NCBI GenBank assembly: GCA_037893245.1
Contig: JBAIAA010001139.1
Coordinates: 17,143-81,142, forward strand
Reading direction: 5' to 3'
Length of the DNA: 64,000 nt
Origin: Crossaster papposus
Lineage: Eukaryota; Echinodermata; Asteroidea; Velatida; Solasteridae
Below the pieces are notes generated by a model, which saw only the letters and a program-made list of their open reading frames with translations, ran no database searches and was not told the DNA's origin. The first letter of the stretch is position 1, and each line of letters starts with the position of its first letter. Both the position numbers and the translations under genes were made by a program. This document shows, one piece after another, positions 10,201-25,734 of this stretch.

Positions 10201-13200
10201 CACCAAACGGCATCCGTTTTCAAAAGAAATTGTGGGGGCACATTTCATGCAAATGAGCTCGCGTAGAAATTATCCTTACAATTAGGGTGGTGCACCCTAT
10301 AGGGTGCACCTGCCTAATTCAAGTCCCATTGAAAACAGTGTAAAATCAACAATGTTCACGACCAAGTTTCTTGCACACCGACATCACTGGGGTTTCTCAA
10401 ACAACAATCAGATTATTGTCTTGGTCTTTATCTTCCATTTCTTTTCAATTTTTAGTAGGTTAGCCAATTACATTTTTTAATATTCACACCAAAAGAAACA
10501 CACCTCCCGAAAAGTGATACTTCCCGAGCCTGCAAGCAGCCATTTTACAAATGGCATCCCTCCACGTTCTAGGGCAATTAGGATCCATTTTTCAACCGTA
10601 ATTTTGTCAAGTCTGCCCTCAGATTGAAGCTCAAAAACTAGGGAGTTGATCCTATGCTATATTTACACAATCCCACCATTTCTTTCACCAAACGGCATCC
10701 GTTTTCAAAAGAAATTGTGGGGGCACATTTCATGCAAATGAGCTCGCGTAGAAATTATCCTTACAATTAGGGTGGTGCACCCTATAGGGTGCACCTGCCT
10801 AATTCAAGTCCCATTGAAAACAGTGTAAAATCAACAATGTTCACGACCAAGTTTCTTGCACACCGACATCACTGGGGTTTCTCAAACAACAATCAGATTA
10901 TTGTCTTGGTCTTTATCTTTCATTTCTTTTCAATTTTTAGTAGGTTAGCCAATTACATTTTTTAATATTCACACCAAAAGAAACACACCTCCCGAAAAGT
11001 GATACTTCCCGAGCCTGCAAGCAGCCATTTTACAAATGGCATCCCTCCACGTTCTAGGGCAATTAGGATCCATTTTTCAACCGTAATTTTGTCAAGTCTG
11101 CCCTCAGATTGAAGCTCAAAAACTAGGGAGTTGATCCTATGCTATATTTACACAATCCCACCATTTCTTTCACCAAACGGCATCCGTTTTCAAAAGAAAT
11201 TGTGGGGGCACATTTCATGCAAATGAGCTCGCGTAGAAATTATCCTTACAATTAGGGTGGTGCACCCTATAGGGTGCACCTGCCTAATTCAAGTCCCATT
11301 GAAAACAGTGTAAAATCAACAATGTTCACGACCAAGTTTCTTGCACACCGACATCACTGGGGTTTCTCAAACAACAATCAGATTATTGTCTTGGTCTTTA
11401 TCTTTCCATTTCTTTTCAATTTTTAGTAGGTTAGCCAATTACATTTTTTAATATTCACACCAAAAGAAACACACCTCCCGAAAAGTGATACTTCCCGAGC
11501 CTGCAAGCAGCCATTTTACAAATGGCATCCCTCCACGTTCTAGGGCAATTAGGATCCATTTTTCAACCGTAATTTTGTCAAGTCTGCCCTCAGATTGAAG
11601 CTCAAAAACTAGGGAGTTGATCCTATGCTATATTTACACAATCCCACCATTTCTTTCACCAAACGGCATCCGTTTTCAAAAGAAATTGTGGGGGCACATT
11701 TCATGCAAATGAGCTCGCGTAGAAATTATCCTTACAATTAGGGTGGTGCACCCTATAGGGTGCACCTGCCTAATTCAAGTCCCATTGAAAACAGTGTAAA
11801 ATCAACAATGTTCACGACCAAGTTTCTTGCACACCGACATCACTGGGGTTTCTCAAACAACAATCAGATTATTGTCTTGGTCTTTATCTTTCATTTCTTT
11901 TCAATTTTTAGTAGGTTAGCCAATTACATTTTTTAATATTCACACCAAAAGAAACACACCTCCCGAAAAGTGATACTTCCCGAGCCTGCAAGCAGCCATT
12001 TTACAAATGGCATCCCTCCACGTTCTAGGGCAATTAGGATCCATTTTTCAACCGTAATTTTGTCAAGTCTGCCCTCAGATTGAAGCTCAAAAACTAGGGA
12101 GTTGATCCTATGCTATATTTACACAATCCCACCATTTCTTTCACCAAACGGCATCCGTTTTCAAAAGAAATTGTGGGGGCACATTTCATGCAAATGAGCT
12201 CGCGTAGAAATTATCCTTACAATTAGGGTGGTGCACCCTATAGGGTGCACCTGCCTAATTCAAGTCCCATTGAAAACAGTGTAAAATCAACAATGTTCAC
12301 GACCAAGTTTCTTGCACACCGACATCACTGGGGTTTCTCAAACAACAATCAGATTATTGTCTTGGTCTTTATCTTTCCATTTCTTTTCAATTTTTAGTAG
12401 GTTAGCCAATTACATTTTTTAATATTCACACCAAAAGAAACACACCTCCCGAAAAGTGATACTTCCCGAGCCTGCAAGCAGCCATTTTACAAATGGCATC
12501 CCTCCACGTTCTAGGGCAATTAGGATCCATTTTTCAACCGTAATTTTGTCAAGTCTGCCCTCAGATTGAAGCTCAAAAACCAGGGAGTTGATCCTATGCT
12601 ATATTTACACAATCCCACCATTTCTTTCACCAAACGGCATCCGTTTTCAAAAGAAATTGTGGGGGCACATTTCATGCAAATGAGCTCGCGTAGAAATTAT
12701 CCTTACAATTAGGGTGGTGCACCCTATAGGGTGCACCTGCCTAATTCAAGTCCCATTGAAAACAGTGTAAAATCAACAATGTTCACGACCAAGTTTCTTG
12801 CACACCGACATCACTGGGGTTTCTCAAACAACAATCAGATTATTGTCTTGGTCTTTATCTTTCCATTTCTTTTCAATTTTTAGTAGGTTAGCCAATTACA
12901 TTTTTTAATATTCACACCAAAAGAAACACACCTCCCGAAAAGTGATACTTCCCGAGCCTGCAAGCAGCCATTTTACAAATGGCATCCCTCCACGTTCTAG
13001 GGCAATTAGGATCCATTTTTCAACCGTAATTTTGTCAAGTCTGCCCTCAGATTGAAGCTCAAAAACTAGGGAGTTGATCCTATGCTATATTTACACAATC
13101 CCACCATTTCTTTCACCAAACGGCATCCGTTTTCAAAAGAAATTGTGGGGGCACATTTCATGCAAATGAGCTCGCGTAGAAATTATCCTTACAATTAGGG

Positions 13201-16200
13201 TGGTGCACCCTATAGGGTGCACCTGCCTAATTCAAGTCCCATTGAAAACAGTGTAAAATCAACAATGTTCACGACCAAGTTTCTTGCACACCGACATCAC
13301 TGGGGTTTCTCAAACATCAATCAGATTATTGTCTTGGTCTTTATCTTTCCATTTCTTTTCAATTTTTAGTAGGTTAGCCAATTACATTTTTTAATATTCA
13401 CACCAAAAGAAACACACCTCCCGAAAAGTGATACTTCCCGAGCCTGCAAGCAGCCATTTTACAAATGGCATCCCTCCACGTTCTAGGGCAATTAGGATCC
13501 ATTTTTCAACCGTAATTTTGTCAAGTCTGCCCTCAGATTGAAGCTCAAAAACCAGGGAGTTGATCCTATGCTATATTTACACAATCCCACCATTTCTTTC
13601 ACCAAACGGCATCCGTTTTCAAAAGAAATTGTGGGGGCACATTTCATGCAAATGAGCTCGCGTAGAAATTATCCTTACAATTAGGGTGGTGCACCCTATA
13701 GGGTGCACCTGCCTAATTCAAGTCCCATTGAAAACAGTGTAAAATCAACAATGTTCACGACCAAGTTTCTTGCACACCGACATCACTGGGGTTTCTCAAA
13801 CAACAATCAGATTATTGTCTTGGTCTTTATCTTCCATTTCTTTTCAATTTTTAGTAGGTTAGCCAATTACATTTTTTAATATTCACACCAAAAGAAACAC
13901 ACCTCCCGAAAAGTGATACTTCCCGAGCCTGCAAGCAGCCATTTTACAAATGGCATCCCTCCACGTTCTAGGGCAATTAGGATCCATTTTTCAACCGTAA
14001 TTTTGTCAAGTCTGCCCTCAGATTGAAGCTCAAAAACTAGGGAGTTGATCCTATGCTATATTTACACAATCCCACCATTTCTTTCACCAAACGGCATCCG
14101 TTTTCAAAAGAAATTGTGGGGGCACATTTCATGCAAATGAGCTCGCGTAGAAATTATCCTTACAATTAGGGTGGTGCACCCTATAGGGTGCACCTGCCTA
14201 ATTCAAGTCCCATTGAAAACAGTGTAAAATCAACAATGTTCACGACCAAGTTTCTTGCACACCGACATCACTGGGGTTTCTCAAACAACAATCAGATTAT
14301 TGTCTTGGTCTTTATCTTTCATTTCTTTTCAATTTTTAGTAGGTTAGCCAATTACATTTTTTAATATTCACACCAAAAGAAACACACCTCCCGAAAAGTG
14401 ATACTTCCCGAGCCTGCAAGCAGCCATTTTACAAATGGCATCCCTCCACGTTCTAGGGCAATTAGGATCCATTTTTCAACCGTAATTTTGTCAAGTCTGC
14501 CCTCAGATTGAAGCTCAAAAACTAGGGAGTTGATCCTATGCTATATTTACACAATCCCACCATTTCTTTCACCAAACGGCATCCGTTTTCAAAAGAAATT
14601 GTGGGGGCACATTTCATGCAAATGAGCTCGCGTAGAAATTATCCTTACAATTAGGGTGGTGCACCCTATAGGGTGCACCTGCCTAATTCAAGTCCCATTG
14701 AAAACAGTGTAAAATCAACAATGTTCACGACCAAGTTTCTTGCACACCGACATCACTGGGGTTTCTCAAACAACAATCAGATTATTGTCTTGGTCTTTAT
14801 CTTTCCATTTCTTTTCAATTTTTAGTAGGTTAGCCAATTACATTTTTTAATATTCACACCAAAAGAAACACACCTCCCGAAAAGTGATACTTCCCGAGCC
14901 TGCAAGCAGCCATTTTACAAATGGCATCCCTCCACGTTCTAGGGCAATTAGGATCCATTTTTCAACCGTAATTTTGTCAAGTCTGCCCTCAGATTGAAGC
15001 TCAAAAACCAGGGAGTTGATCCTATGCTATATTTACACAATCCCACCATTTCTTTCACCAAACGGCATCCGTTTTCAAAAGAAATTGTGGGGGCACATTT
15101 CATGCAAATGAGCTCGCGTAGAAATTATCCTTACAATTAGGGTGGTGCACCCTATAGGGTGCACCTGCCTAATTCAAGTCCCATTGAAAACAGTGTAAAA
15201 TCAACAATGTTCACGACCAAGTTTCTTGCACACCGACATCACTGGGGTTTCTCAAACAACAATCAGATTATTGTCTTGGTCTTTATCTTTCCATTTCTTT
15301 TCAATTTTTAGTAGGTTAGCCAATTACATTTTTTAATATTCACACCAAAAGAAACACACCTCCCGAAAAGTGATACTTCCCGAGCCTGCAAGCAGCCATT
15401 TTACAAATGGCATCCCTCCACGTTCTAGGGCAATTAGGATCCATTTTTCAACCGTAATTTTGTCAAGTCTGCCCTCAGATTGAAGCTCAAAAACTAGGGA
15501 GTTGATCCTATGCTATATTTACACAATCCCACCATTTCTTTCACCAAACGGCATCCGTTTTCAAAAGAAATTGTGGGGGCACATTTCATGCAAATGAGCT
15601 CGCGTAGAAATTATCCTTACAATTAGGGTGGTGCACCCTATAGGGTGCACCTGCCTAATTCAAGTCCCATTGAAAACAGTGTAAAATCAACAATGTTCAC
15701 GACCAAGTTTCTTGCACACCGACATCACTGGGGTTTCTCAAACATCAATCAGATTATTGTCTTGGTCTTTATCTTTCCATTTCTTTTCAATTTTTAGTAG
15801 GTTAGCCAATTACATTTTTTAATATTCACACCAAAAGAAACACACCTCCCGAAAAGTGATACTTCCCGAGCCTGCAAGCAGCCATTTTACAAATGGCATC
15901 CCTCCACGTTCTAGGGCAATTAGGATCCATTTTTCAACCGTAATTTTGTCAAGTCTGCCCTCAGATTGAAGCTCAAAAACCAGGGAGTTGATCCTATGCT
16001 ATATTTACACAATCCCACCATTTCTTTCACCAAACGGCATCCGTTTTCAAAAGAAATTGTGGGGGCACATTTCATGCAAATGAGCTCGCGTAGAAATTAT
16101 CCTTACAATTAGGGTGGTGCACCCTATAGGGTGCACCTGCCTAATTCAAGTCCCATTGAAAACAGTGTAAAATCAACAATGTTCACGACCAAGTTTCTTG

Positions 16201-19200
16201 CACACCGACATCACTGGGGTTTCTCAAACAACAATCAGATTATTGTCTTGGTCTTTATCTTTCCATTTCTTTTCAATTTTTAGTAGGTTAGCCAATTACA
16301 TTTTTTAATATTCACACCAAAAGAAACACACCTCCCGAAAAGTGATACTTCCCGAGCCTGCAAGCAGCCATTTTACAAATGGCATCCCTCCACGTTCTAG
16401 GGCAATTAGGATCCATTTTTCAACCGTAATTTTGTCAAGTCTGCCCTCAGATTGAAGCTCAAAAACCAGGGAGTTGATCCTATGCTATATTTACACAATC
16501 CCACCATTTCTTTCACCAAACGGCATCCGTTTTCAAAAGAAATTGTGGGGGCACATTTCATGCAAATGAGCTCGCGTAGAAATTATCCTTACAATTAGGG
16601 TGGTGCACCCTATAGGGTGCACCTGCCTAATTCAAGTCCCATTGAAAACAGTGTAAAATCAACAATGTTCACGACCAAGTTTCTTGCACACCGACATCAC
16701 TGGGGTTTCTCAAACAACAATCAGATTATTGTCTTGGTCTTTATCTTTCATTTCTTTTCAATTTTTAGTAGGTTAGCCAATTACATTTTTTAATATTCAC
16801 ACCAAAAGAAACACACCTCCCGAAAAGTGATACTTCCCGAGCCTGCAAGCAGCCATTTTACAAATGGCATCCCTCCACGTTCTAGGGCAATTAGGATCCA
16901 TTTTTCAACCGTAATTTTGTCAAGTCTGCCCTCAGATTGAAGCTCAAAAACCAGGGAGTTGATCCTATGCTATATTTACACAATCCCACCATTTCTTTCA
17001 CCAAACGGCATCCGTTTTCAAAAGAAATTGTGGGGGCACATTTCATGCAAATGAGCTCGCGTAGAAATTATCCTTACAATTAGGGTGGTGCACCCTATAG
17101 GGTGCACCTGCCTAATTCAAGTCCCATTGAAAACAGTGTAAAATCAACAATGTTCACGACCAAGTTTCTTGCACACCGACATCACTGGGCTTTCTCAAAC
17201 AACAATCAGATTATTGTCTTGGTCTTTATCTTTCCATTTCTTTTCAATTTTTAGTAGGTTAGCCAATTACATTTTTTAATATTCACACCAAAAGAAACAC
17301 ACCTCCCGAAAAGTGATACTTCCCGAGCCTGCAAGCAGCCATTTTACAAATGGCATCCCTCCACGTTCTAGGGCAATTAGGATCCATTTTTCAACCGTAA
17401 TTTTGTCAAGTCTGCCCTCAGATTGAAGCTCAAAAACCAGGGAGTTGATCCTATGCTATATTTACACAATCCCACCATTTCTTTCACCAAACGGCATCCG
17501 TTTTCAAAAGAAATTGTGGGGGCACATTTCATGCAAATGAGCTCGCGTAGAAATTATCCTTACAATTAGGGTGGTGCACCCTATAGGGTGCACCTGCCTA
17601 ATTCAAGTCCCATTGAAAACAGTGTAAAATCAACAATGTTCACGACCAAGTTTCTTGCACACCGACATCACTGGGGTTTCTCAAACAACAATCAGATTAT
17701 TGTCTTGGTCTTTATCTTTCCATTTCTTTTCAATTTTTAGTAGGTTAGCCAATTACATTTTTTAATATTCACACCAAAAGAAACACACCTCCCGAAAAGT
17801 GATACTTCCCGAGCCTGCAAGCAGCCATTTTACAAATGGCATCCCTCCACGTTCTAGGGCAATTAGGATCCATTTTTCAACCGTAATTTTGTCAAGTCTG
17901 CCCTCAGATTGAAGCTCAAAAACTAGGGAGTTGATCCTATGCTATATTTACACAATCCCACCATTTCTTTCACCAAACGGCATCCGTTTTCAAAAGAAAT
18001 TGTGGGGGCACATTTCATGCAAATGAGCTCGCGTAGAAATTATCCTTACAATTAGGGTGGTGCACCCTATAGGGTGCACCTGCCTAATTCAAGTCCCATT
18101 GAAAACAGTGTAAAATCAACAATGTTCACGACCAAGTTTCTTGCACACCGACATCACTGGGGTTTCTCAAACATCAATCAGATTATTGTCTTGGTCTTTA
18201 TCTTTCCATTTCTTTTCAATTTTTAGTAGGTTAGCCAATTACATTTTTTAATATTCACACCAAAAGAAACACACCTCCCGAAAAGTGATACTTCCCGAGC
18301 CTGCAAGCAGCCATTTTACAAATGGCATCCCTCCACGTTCTAGGGCAATTAGGATCCATTTTTCAACCGTAATTTTGTCAAGTCTGCCCTCAGATTGAAG
18401 CTCAAAAACCAGGGAGTTGATCCTATGCTATATTTACACAATCCCACCATTTCTTTCACCAAACGGCATCCGTTTTCAAAAGAAATTGTGGGGGCACATT
18501 TCATGCAAATGAGCTCGCGTAGAAAGTATCCTTACAATTAGGGTGGTGCACCCTATAGGGTGCACCTGCCTAATTCAAGTCCCATTGAAAACAGTGTAAA
18601 ATCAACAATGTTCACGACCAAGTTTCTTGCACACCGACATCACTGGGGTTTCTCAAACAACAATCAGATTATTGTCTTGGTCTTTATCTTTCCATTTCTT
18701 TTCAATTTTTAGTAGGTTAGCCAATTACATTTTTTAATATTCACACCAAAAGAAACACACCTCCCGAAAAGTGATACTTCCCGAGCCTGCAAGCAGCCAT
18801 TTTACAAATGGCATCCCTCCACGTTCTAGGGCAATTAGGATCCATTTTTCAACCGTAATTTTGTCAAGTCTGCCCTCAGATTGAAGCTCAAAAACCAGGG
18901 AGTTGATCCTATGCTATATTTACACAATCCCACCATTTCTTTCACCAAACGGCATCCGTTTTCAAAAGAAATTGTGGGGGCACATTTCATGCAAATGAGC
19001 TCGCGTAGAAATTATCCTTACAATTAGGGTGGTGCACCCTATAGGGTGCACCTGCCTAATTCAAGTCCCATTGAAAACAGTGTAAAATCAACAATGTTCA
19101 CGACCAAGTTTCTTGCACACCGACATCACTGGGGTTTCTCAAACAACAATCAGATTATTGTCTTGGTCTTTATCTTTCATTTCTTTTCAATTTTTAGTAG

Positions 19201-22200
19201 GTTAGCCAATTACATTTTTTAATATTCACACCAAAAGAAACACACCTCCCGAAAAGTGATACTTCCCGAGCCTGCAAGCAGCCATTTTACAAATGGCATC
19301 CCTCCACGTTCTAGGGCAATTAGGATCCATTTTTCAACCGTAATTTTGTCAAGTCTGCCCTCAGATTGAAGCTCAAAAACCAGGGAGTTGATCCTATGCT
19401 ATATTTACACAATCCCACCATTTCTTTCACCAAACGGCATCCGTTTTCAAAAGAAATTGTGGGGGCACATTTCATGCAAATGAGCTCGCGTAGAAATTAT
19501 CCTTACAATTAGGGTGGTGCACCCTATAGGGTGCACCTGCCTAATTCAAGTCCCATTGAAAACAGTGTAAAATCAACAATGTTCACGACCAAGTTTCTTG
19601 CACACCGACATCACTGGGGTTTCTCAAACAACAATCAGATTATTGTCTTGGTCTTTATCTTTCCATTTCTTTTCAATTTTTAGTAGGTTAGCCAATTACA
19701 TTTTTTAATATTCACACCAAAAGAAACACACCTCCCGAAAAGTGATACTTCCCGAGCCTGCAAGCAGCCATTTTACAAATGGCATCCCTCCACGTTCTAG
19801 GGCAATTAGGATCCATTTTTCAACCGTAATTTTGTCAAGTCTGCCCTCAGATTGAAGCTCAAAAACCAGGGAGTTGATCCTATGCTATATTTACACAATC
19901 CCACCATTTCTTTCACCAAACGGCATCCGTTTTCAAAAGAAATTGTGGGGGCACATTTCATGCAAATGAGCTCGCGTAGAAATTATCCTTACAATTAGGG
20001 TGGTGCACCCTATAGGGTGCACCTGCCTAATTCAAGTCCCATTGAAAACAGTGTAAAATCAACAATGTTCACGACCAAGTTTCTTGCACACCGACATCAC
20101 TGGGGTTTCTCAAACAACAATCAGATTATTGTCTTGGTCTTTATCTTTCCATTTCTTTTCAATTTTTAGTAGGTTAGCCAATTACATTTTTTAATATTCA
20201 CACCAAAAGAAACACACCTCCCGAAAAGTGATACTTCCCGAGCCTGCAAGCAGCCATTTTACAAATGGCATCCCTCCACGTTCTAGGGCAATTAGGATCC
20301 ATTTTTCAACCGTAATTTTGTCAAGTCTGCCCTCAGATTGAAGCTCAAAAACCAGGGAGTTGATCCTATGCTATATTTACACAATCCCACCATTTCTTTC
20401 ACCAAACGGCATCCGTTTTCAAAAGAAATTGTGGGGGCACATTTCATGCAAATGAGCTCGCGTAGAAATTATCCTTACAATTAGGGTGGTGCACCCTATA
20501 GGGTGCACCTGCCTAATTCAAGTCCCATTGAAAACAGTGTAAAATCAACAATGTTCACGACCAAGTTTCTTGCACACCGACATCACTGGGGTTTCTCAAA
20601 CAACAATCAGATTATTGTCTTGGTCTTTATCTTCCATTTCTTTTCAATTTTTAGTAGGTTAGCCAATTACATTTTTTAATATTCACACCAAAAGAAACAC
20701 ACCTCCCGAAAAGTGATACTTCCCGAGCCTGCAAGCAGCCATTTTACAAATGGCATCCCTCCACGTTCTAGGGCAATTAGGATCCATTTTTCAACCGTAA
20801 TTTTGTCAAGTCTGCCCTCAGATTGAAGCTCAAAAACTAGGGAGTTGATCCTATGCTATATTTACACAATCCCACCATTTCTTTCACCAAACGGCATCCG
20901 TTTTCAAAAGAAATTGTGGGGGCACATTTCATGCAAATGAGCTCGCGTAGAAATTATCCTTACAATTAGGGTGGTGCACCCTATAGGGTGCACCTGCCTA
21001 ATTCAAGTCCCATTGAAAACAGTGTAAAATCAACAATGTTCACGACCAAGTTTCTTGCACACCGACATCACTGGGGTTTCTCAAACAACAATCAGATTAT
21101 TGTCTTGGTCTTTATCTTTCATTTCTTTTCAATTTTTAGTAGGTTAGCCAATTACATTTTTTAATATTCACACCAAAAGAAACACACCTCCCGAAAAGTG
21201 ATACTTCCCGAGCCTGCAAGCAGCCATTTTACAAATGGCATCCCTCCACGTTCTAGGGCAATTATGATCCATTTTTCAACCGTAATTTTGTCAAGTCTGC
21301 CCTCAGATTGAAGCTCAAAAACTAGGGAGTTGATCCTATGCTATATTTACACAATCCCACCATTTCTTTCACCAAACGGCATCCGTTTTCAAAAGAAATT
21401 GTGGGGGCACATTTCATGCAAATGAGCTCGCGTAGAAATTATCCTTACAATTAGGGTGGTGCACCCTATAGGGTGCACCTGCCTAATTCAAGTCCCATTG
21501 AAAACAGTGTAAAATCAACAATGTTCACGACCAAGTTTCTTGCACACCGACATCACTGGGGTTTCTCAAACAACAATCAGATTATTGTCTTGGTCTTTAT
21601 CTTTCCATTTCTTTTCAATTTTTAGTAGGTTAGCCAATTACATTTTTTAATATTCACACCAAAAGAAACACACCTCCCGAAAAGTGATACTTCCCGAGCC
21701 TGCAAGCAGCCATTTTACAAATGGCATCCCTCCACGTTCTAGGGCAATTAGGATCCATTTTTCAACCGTAATTTTGTCAAGTCTGCCCTCAGATTGAAGC
21801 TCAAAAACCAGGGAGTTGATCCTATGCTATATTTACACAATCCCACCATTTCTTTCACCAAACGGCATCCGTTTTCAAAAGAAATTGTGGGGGCACATTT
21901 CATGCAAATGAGCTCGCGTAGAAATTATCCTTACAATTAGGGTGGTGCACCCTATAGGGTGCACCTGCCTAATTCAAGTCCCATTGAAAACAGTGTAAAA
22001 TCAACAATGTTCACGACCAAGTTTCTTGCACACCGACATCACTGGGGTTTCTCAAACAACAATCAGATTATTGTCTTGGTCTTTATCTTTCCATTTCTTT
22101 TCAATTTTTAGTAGGTTAGCCAATTACATTTTTTAATATTCACACCAAAAGAAACACACCTCCCGAAAAGTGATACTTCCCGAGCCTGCAAGCAGCCATT

Positions 22201-23306
22201 TTACAAATGGCATCCCTCCACGTTCTAGGGCAATTAGGATCCATTTTTCAACCGTAATTTTGTCAAGTCTGCCCTCAGATTGAAGCTCAAAAACTAGGGA
22301 GTTGATCCTATGCTATATTTACACAATCCCACCATTTCTTTCACCAAACGGCATCCGTTTTCAAAAGAAATTGTGGGGGCACATTTCATGCAAATGAGCT
22401 CGCGTAGAAATTATCCTTACAATTAGGGTGGTGCACCCTATAGGGTGCACCTGCCTAATTCAAGTCCCATTGAAAACAGTGTAAAATCAACAATGTTCAC
22501 GACCAAGTTTCTTGCACACCGACATCACTGGGGTTTCTCAAACATCAATCAGATTATTGTCTTGGTCTTTATCTTTCCATTTCTTTTCAATTTTTATTAG
22601 GTTAGCCAATTACATTTTTTAATATTCACACCAAAAGAAACACACCTCCCGAAAAGTGATACTTCCCGAGCCTGCAAGCAGCCATTTTACAAATGGCATC
22701 CCTCCACGTTCTAGGGCAATTAGGATCCATTTTTCAACCGTAATTTTGTCAAGTCTGCCCTCAGATTGAAGCTCAAAAACCAGGGAGTTGATCCTATGCT
22801 ATATTTACACAATCCCACCATTTCTTTCACCAAACGGCATCCGTTTTCAAAAGAAATTGTGGGGGCACATTTCATGCAAATGAGCTCGCGTAGAAATTAT
22901 CCTTACAATTAGGGTGGTGCACCCTATAGGGTGCACCTGCCTAATTCAAGTCCCATTGAAAACAGTGTAAAATCAACAATGTTCACGACCAAGTTTCTTG
23001 CACACCGACATCACTGGGGTTTCTCAAACAACAATCAGATTATTGTCTTGGTCTTTATCTTTCCATTTCTTTTCAATTTTTAGTAGGTTAGCCAATTACA
23101 TTTTTTAATATTCACACCAAAAGAAACACACCTCCCGAAAAGTGATACTTCCCGAGCCTGCAAGCAGCCATTTTACAAATGGCATCCCTCCACGTTCTAG
23201 GGCAATTAGGATCCATTTTTCAACCGTAATTTTGTCAAGTCTGCCCTCAGATTGAAGCTCAAAAACCAGGGAGTTGATCCTATGCTATATTTACACAATC
23301 CCACCA
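7280..23306. repeat. Segmental duplication copy A, units 16-48
   Basis: Unit types: Lc, Lc, Kt, Tc, Lc, Lc, Kt, Tt, Lt, Tt, Lc, Lt, Lcm, Kt, Tt, Lc, Lt, Lcm, Lc, Tc, Lc, Lt, Lcm, Lc, Tc, Lc, Lc, Kt, Tt, Lc, Lt, Lcm, Lc. m marks T at unit position 211 (for example 13317). Unit 44 has G>T at 21265, which destroys its GGATCC, and unit 47 has G>T at 22597. The order matches units 66-99 at 30 of 33 aligned units with one extra unit in the other copy. Private changes here are 17190 G>C (unit 36) and 18526 T>G (unit 39). Confidence 0.85.
11164..18449. repeat. Five-unit higher-order repeat, three consecutive copies
   Basis: Units 24-28 (11164-13592, 2429 bp), 29-33 (13593-16020, 2428 bp) and 34-38 (16021-18449, 2429 bp) each end in Lc-Lt-Lcm, with a T unit always second. 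This is a higher-order period of about 2.43 kb. The motif reappears at units 43-47, 79-83 and 94-98. All eight m units in the window directly follow an Lt unit. Confidence 0.8.
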
Positions 23307-25734
23307 TTTCTTTCACCAAACGGCATCCGTTTTCAAAAGAAATTGTGGGGGCACATTTCATGCAAATGAGCTCGCGTAGAAATTATCCTTACAATTAGGG
23401 TGGTGCACCCTATAGGGTGCACCTGCCTAATTCAAGTCCCATTGAAAACAGTGTAAAATCAACAATGTTCACGACCAAGTTTCTTGCACACCGACATCAC
23501 TGGGGTTTCTCAAACAACAATCAGATTATTGTCTTGGTCTTTATCTTTCCATTTCTTTTCAATTTTTAGTAGGTTAGCCAATTACATTTTTTAATATTCA
23601 CACCAAAAGAAACACACCTCCCGAAAAGTGATACTTCCCGAGCCTGCAAGCAGCCATTTTACAAATGGCATCCCTCCACGTTCTAGGGCAATTAGGATCC
23701 ATTTTTCAACCGTAATTTTGTCAAGTCTGCCCTCAGATTGAAGCTCAAAAACCAGGGAGTTGATCCTATGCTATATTTACACAATCCCACCATTTCTTTC
23801 ACCAAACGGCATCCGTTTTCAAAAGAAATTGTGGGGGCACATTTCATGCAAATGAGCTCGCGTAGAAATTATCCTTACAATTAGGGTGGTGCACCCTATA
23901 GGGTGCACCTGCCTAATTCAAGTCCCATTGAAAACAGTGTAAAATCAACAATGTTCACGACCAAGTTTCTTGCACACCGACATCACTGGGGTTTCTCAAA
24001 CAACAATCAGATTATTGTCTTGGTCTTTATCTTTCATTTCTTTTCAATTTTTAGTAGGTTAGCCAATTACATTTTTTAATATTCACACCAAAAGAAACAC
24101 ACCTCCCGAAAAGTGATACTTCCCGAGCCTGCAAGCAGCCATTTTACAAATGGCATCCCTCCACGTTCTAGGGCAATTAGGATCCATTTTTCAACCGTAA
24201 TTTTGTCAAGTCTGCCCTCAGATTGAAGCTCAAAAACCAGGGAGTTGATCCTATGCTATATTTACACAATCCCACCATTTCTTTCACCAAACGGCATCCG
24301 TTTTCAAAAGAAATTGTGGGGGCACATTTCATGCAAATGAGCTCGCGTAGAAATTATCCTTACAATTAGGGTGGTGCACCCTATAGGGTGCACCTGCCTA
24401 ATTCAAGTCCCATTGAAAACAGTGTAAAATCAACAATGTTCACGACCAAGTTTCTTGCACACCGACATCACTGGGGTTTCTCAAACAACAATCAGATTAT
24501 TGTCTTGGTCTTTATCTTTCCATTTCTTTTCAATTTTTAGTAGGTTAGCCAATTACATTTTTTAATATTCACACCAAAAGAAACACACCTCCCGAAAAGT
24601 GATACTTCCCGAGCCTGCAAGCAGCCATTTTACAAATGGCATCCCTCCACGTTCTAGGGCAATTAGGATCCATTTTTCAACCGTAATTTTGTCAAGTCTG
24701 CCCTCAGATTGAAGCTCAAAAACCAGGGAGTTGATCCTATGCTATATTTACACAATCCCACCATTTCTTTCACCAAACGGCATCCGTTTTCAAAAGAAAT
24801 TGTGGGGGCACATTTCATGCAAATGAGCTCGCGTAGAAATTATCCTTACAATTAGGGTGGTGCACCCTATAGGGTGCACCTGCCTAATTCAAGTCCCATT
24901 GAAAACAGTGTAAAATCAACAATGTTCACGACCAAGTTTCTTGCACACCGACATCACTGGGGTTTCTCAAACAACAATCAGATTATTGTCTTGGTCTTTA
25001 TCTTTCCATTTCTTTTCAATTTTTAGTAGGTTAGCCAATTACATTTTTTAATATTCACACCAAAAGAAACACACCTCCCGAAAAGTGATACTTCCCGAGC
25101 CTGCAAGCAGCCATTTTACAAATGGCATCCCTCCACGTTCTAGGGCAATTAGGATCCATTTTTCAACCGTAATTTTGTCAAGTCTGCCCTCAGATTGAAG
25201 CTCAAAAACCAGGGAGTTGATCCTATGCTATATTTACACAATCCCACCATTTCTTTCACCAAACGGCATCCGTTTTCAAAAGAAATTGTGGGGGCACATT
25301 TCATGCAAATGAGCTCGCGTAGAAATTATCCTTACAATTAGGGTGGTGCACCCTATAGGGTGCACCTGCCTAATTCAAGTCCCATTGAAAACAGTGTAAA
25401 ATCAACAATGTTCACGACCAAGTTTCTTGCACACCGACATCACTGGGGTTTCTCAAACAACAATCAGATTATTGTCTTGGTCTTTATCTTTCATTTCTTT
25501 TCAATTTTTAGTAGGTTAGCCAATTACATTTTTTAATATTCACACCAAAAGAAACACACCTCCCGAAAAGTGATACTTCCCGAGCCTGCAAGCAGCCATT
25601 TTACAAATGGCATCCCTCCACGTTCTAGGGCAATTAGGATCCATTTTTCAACCGTAATTTTGTCAAGTCTGCCCTCAGATTGAAGCTCAAAAACCAGGGA
25701 GTTGATCCTATGCTATATTTACACAATCCCACCA
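23307..25734. repeat. Spacer segment, units 49-53
   Basis: Unit types Lc, Tc, Lc, Lc, Tc. These are ordinary units between duplication copy A and the six-unit blocks, with no rare marker noted and no gene. Confidence 0.8.
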
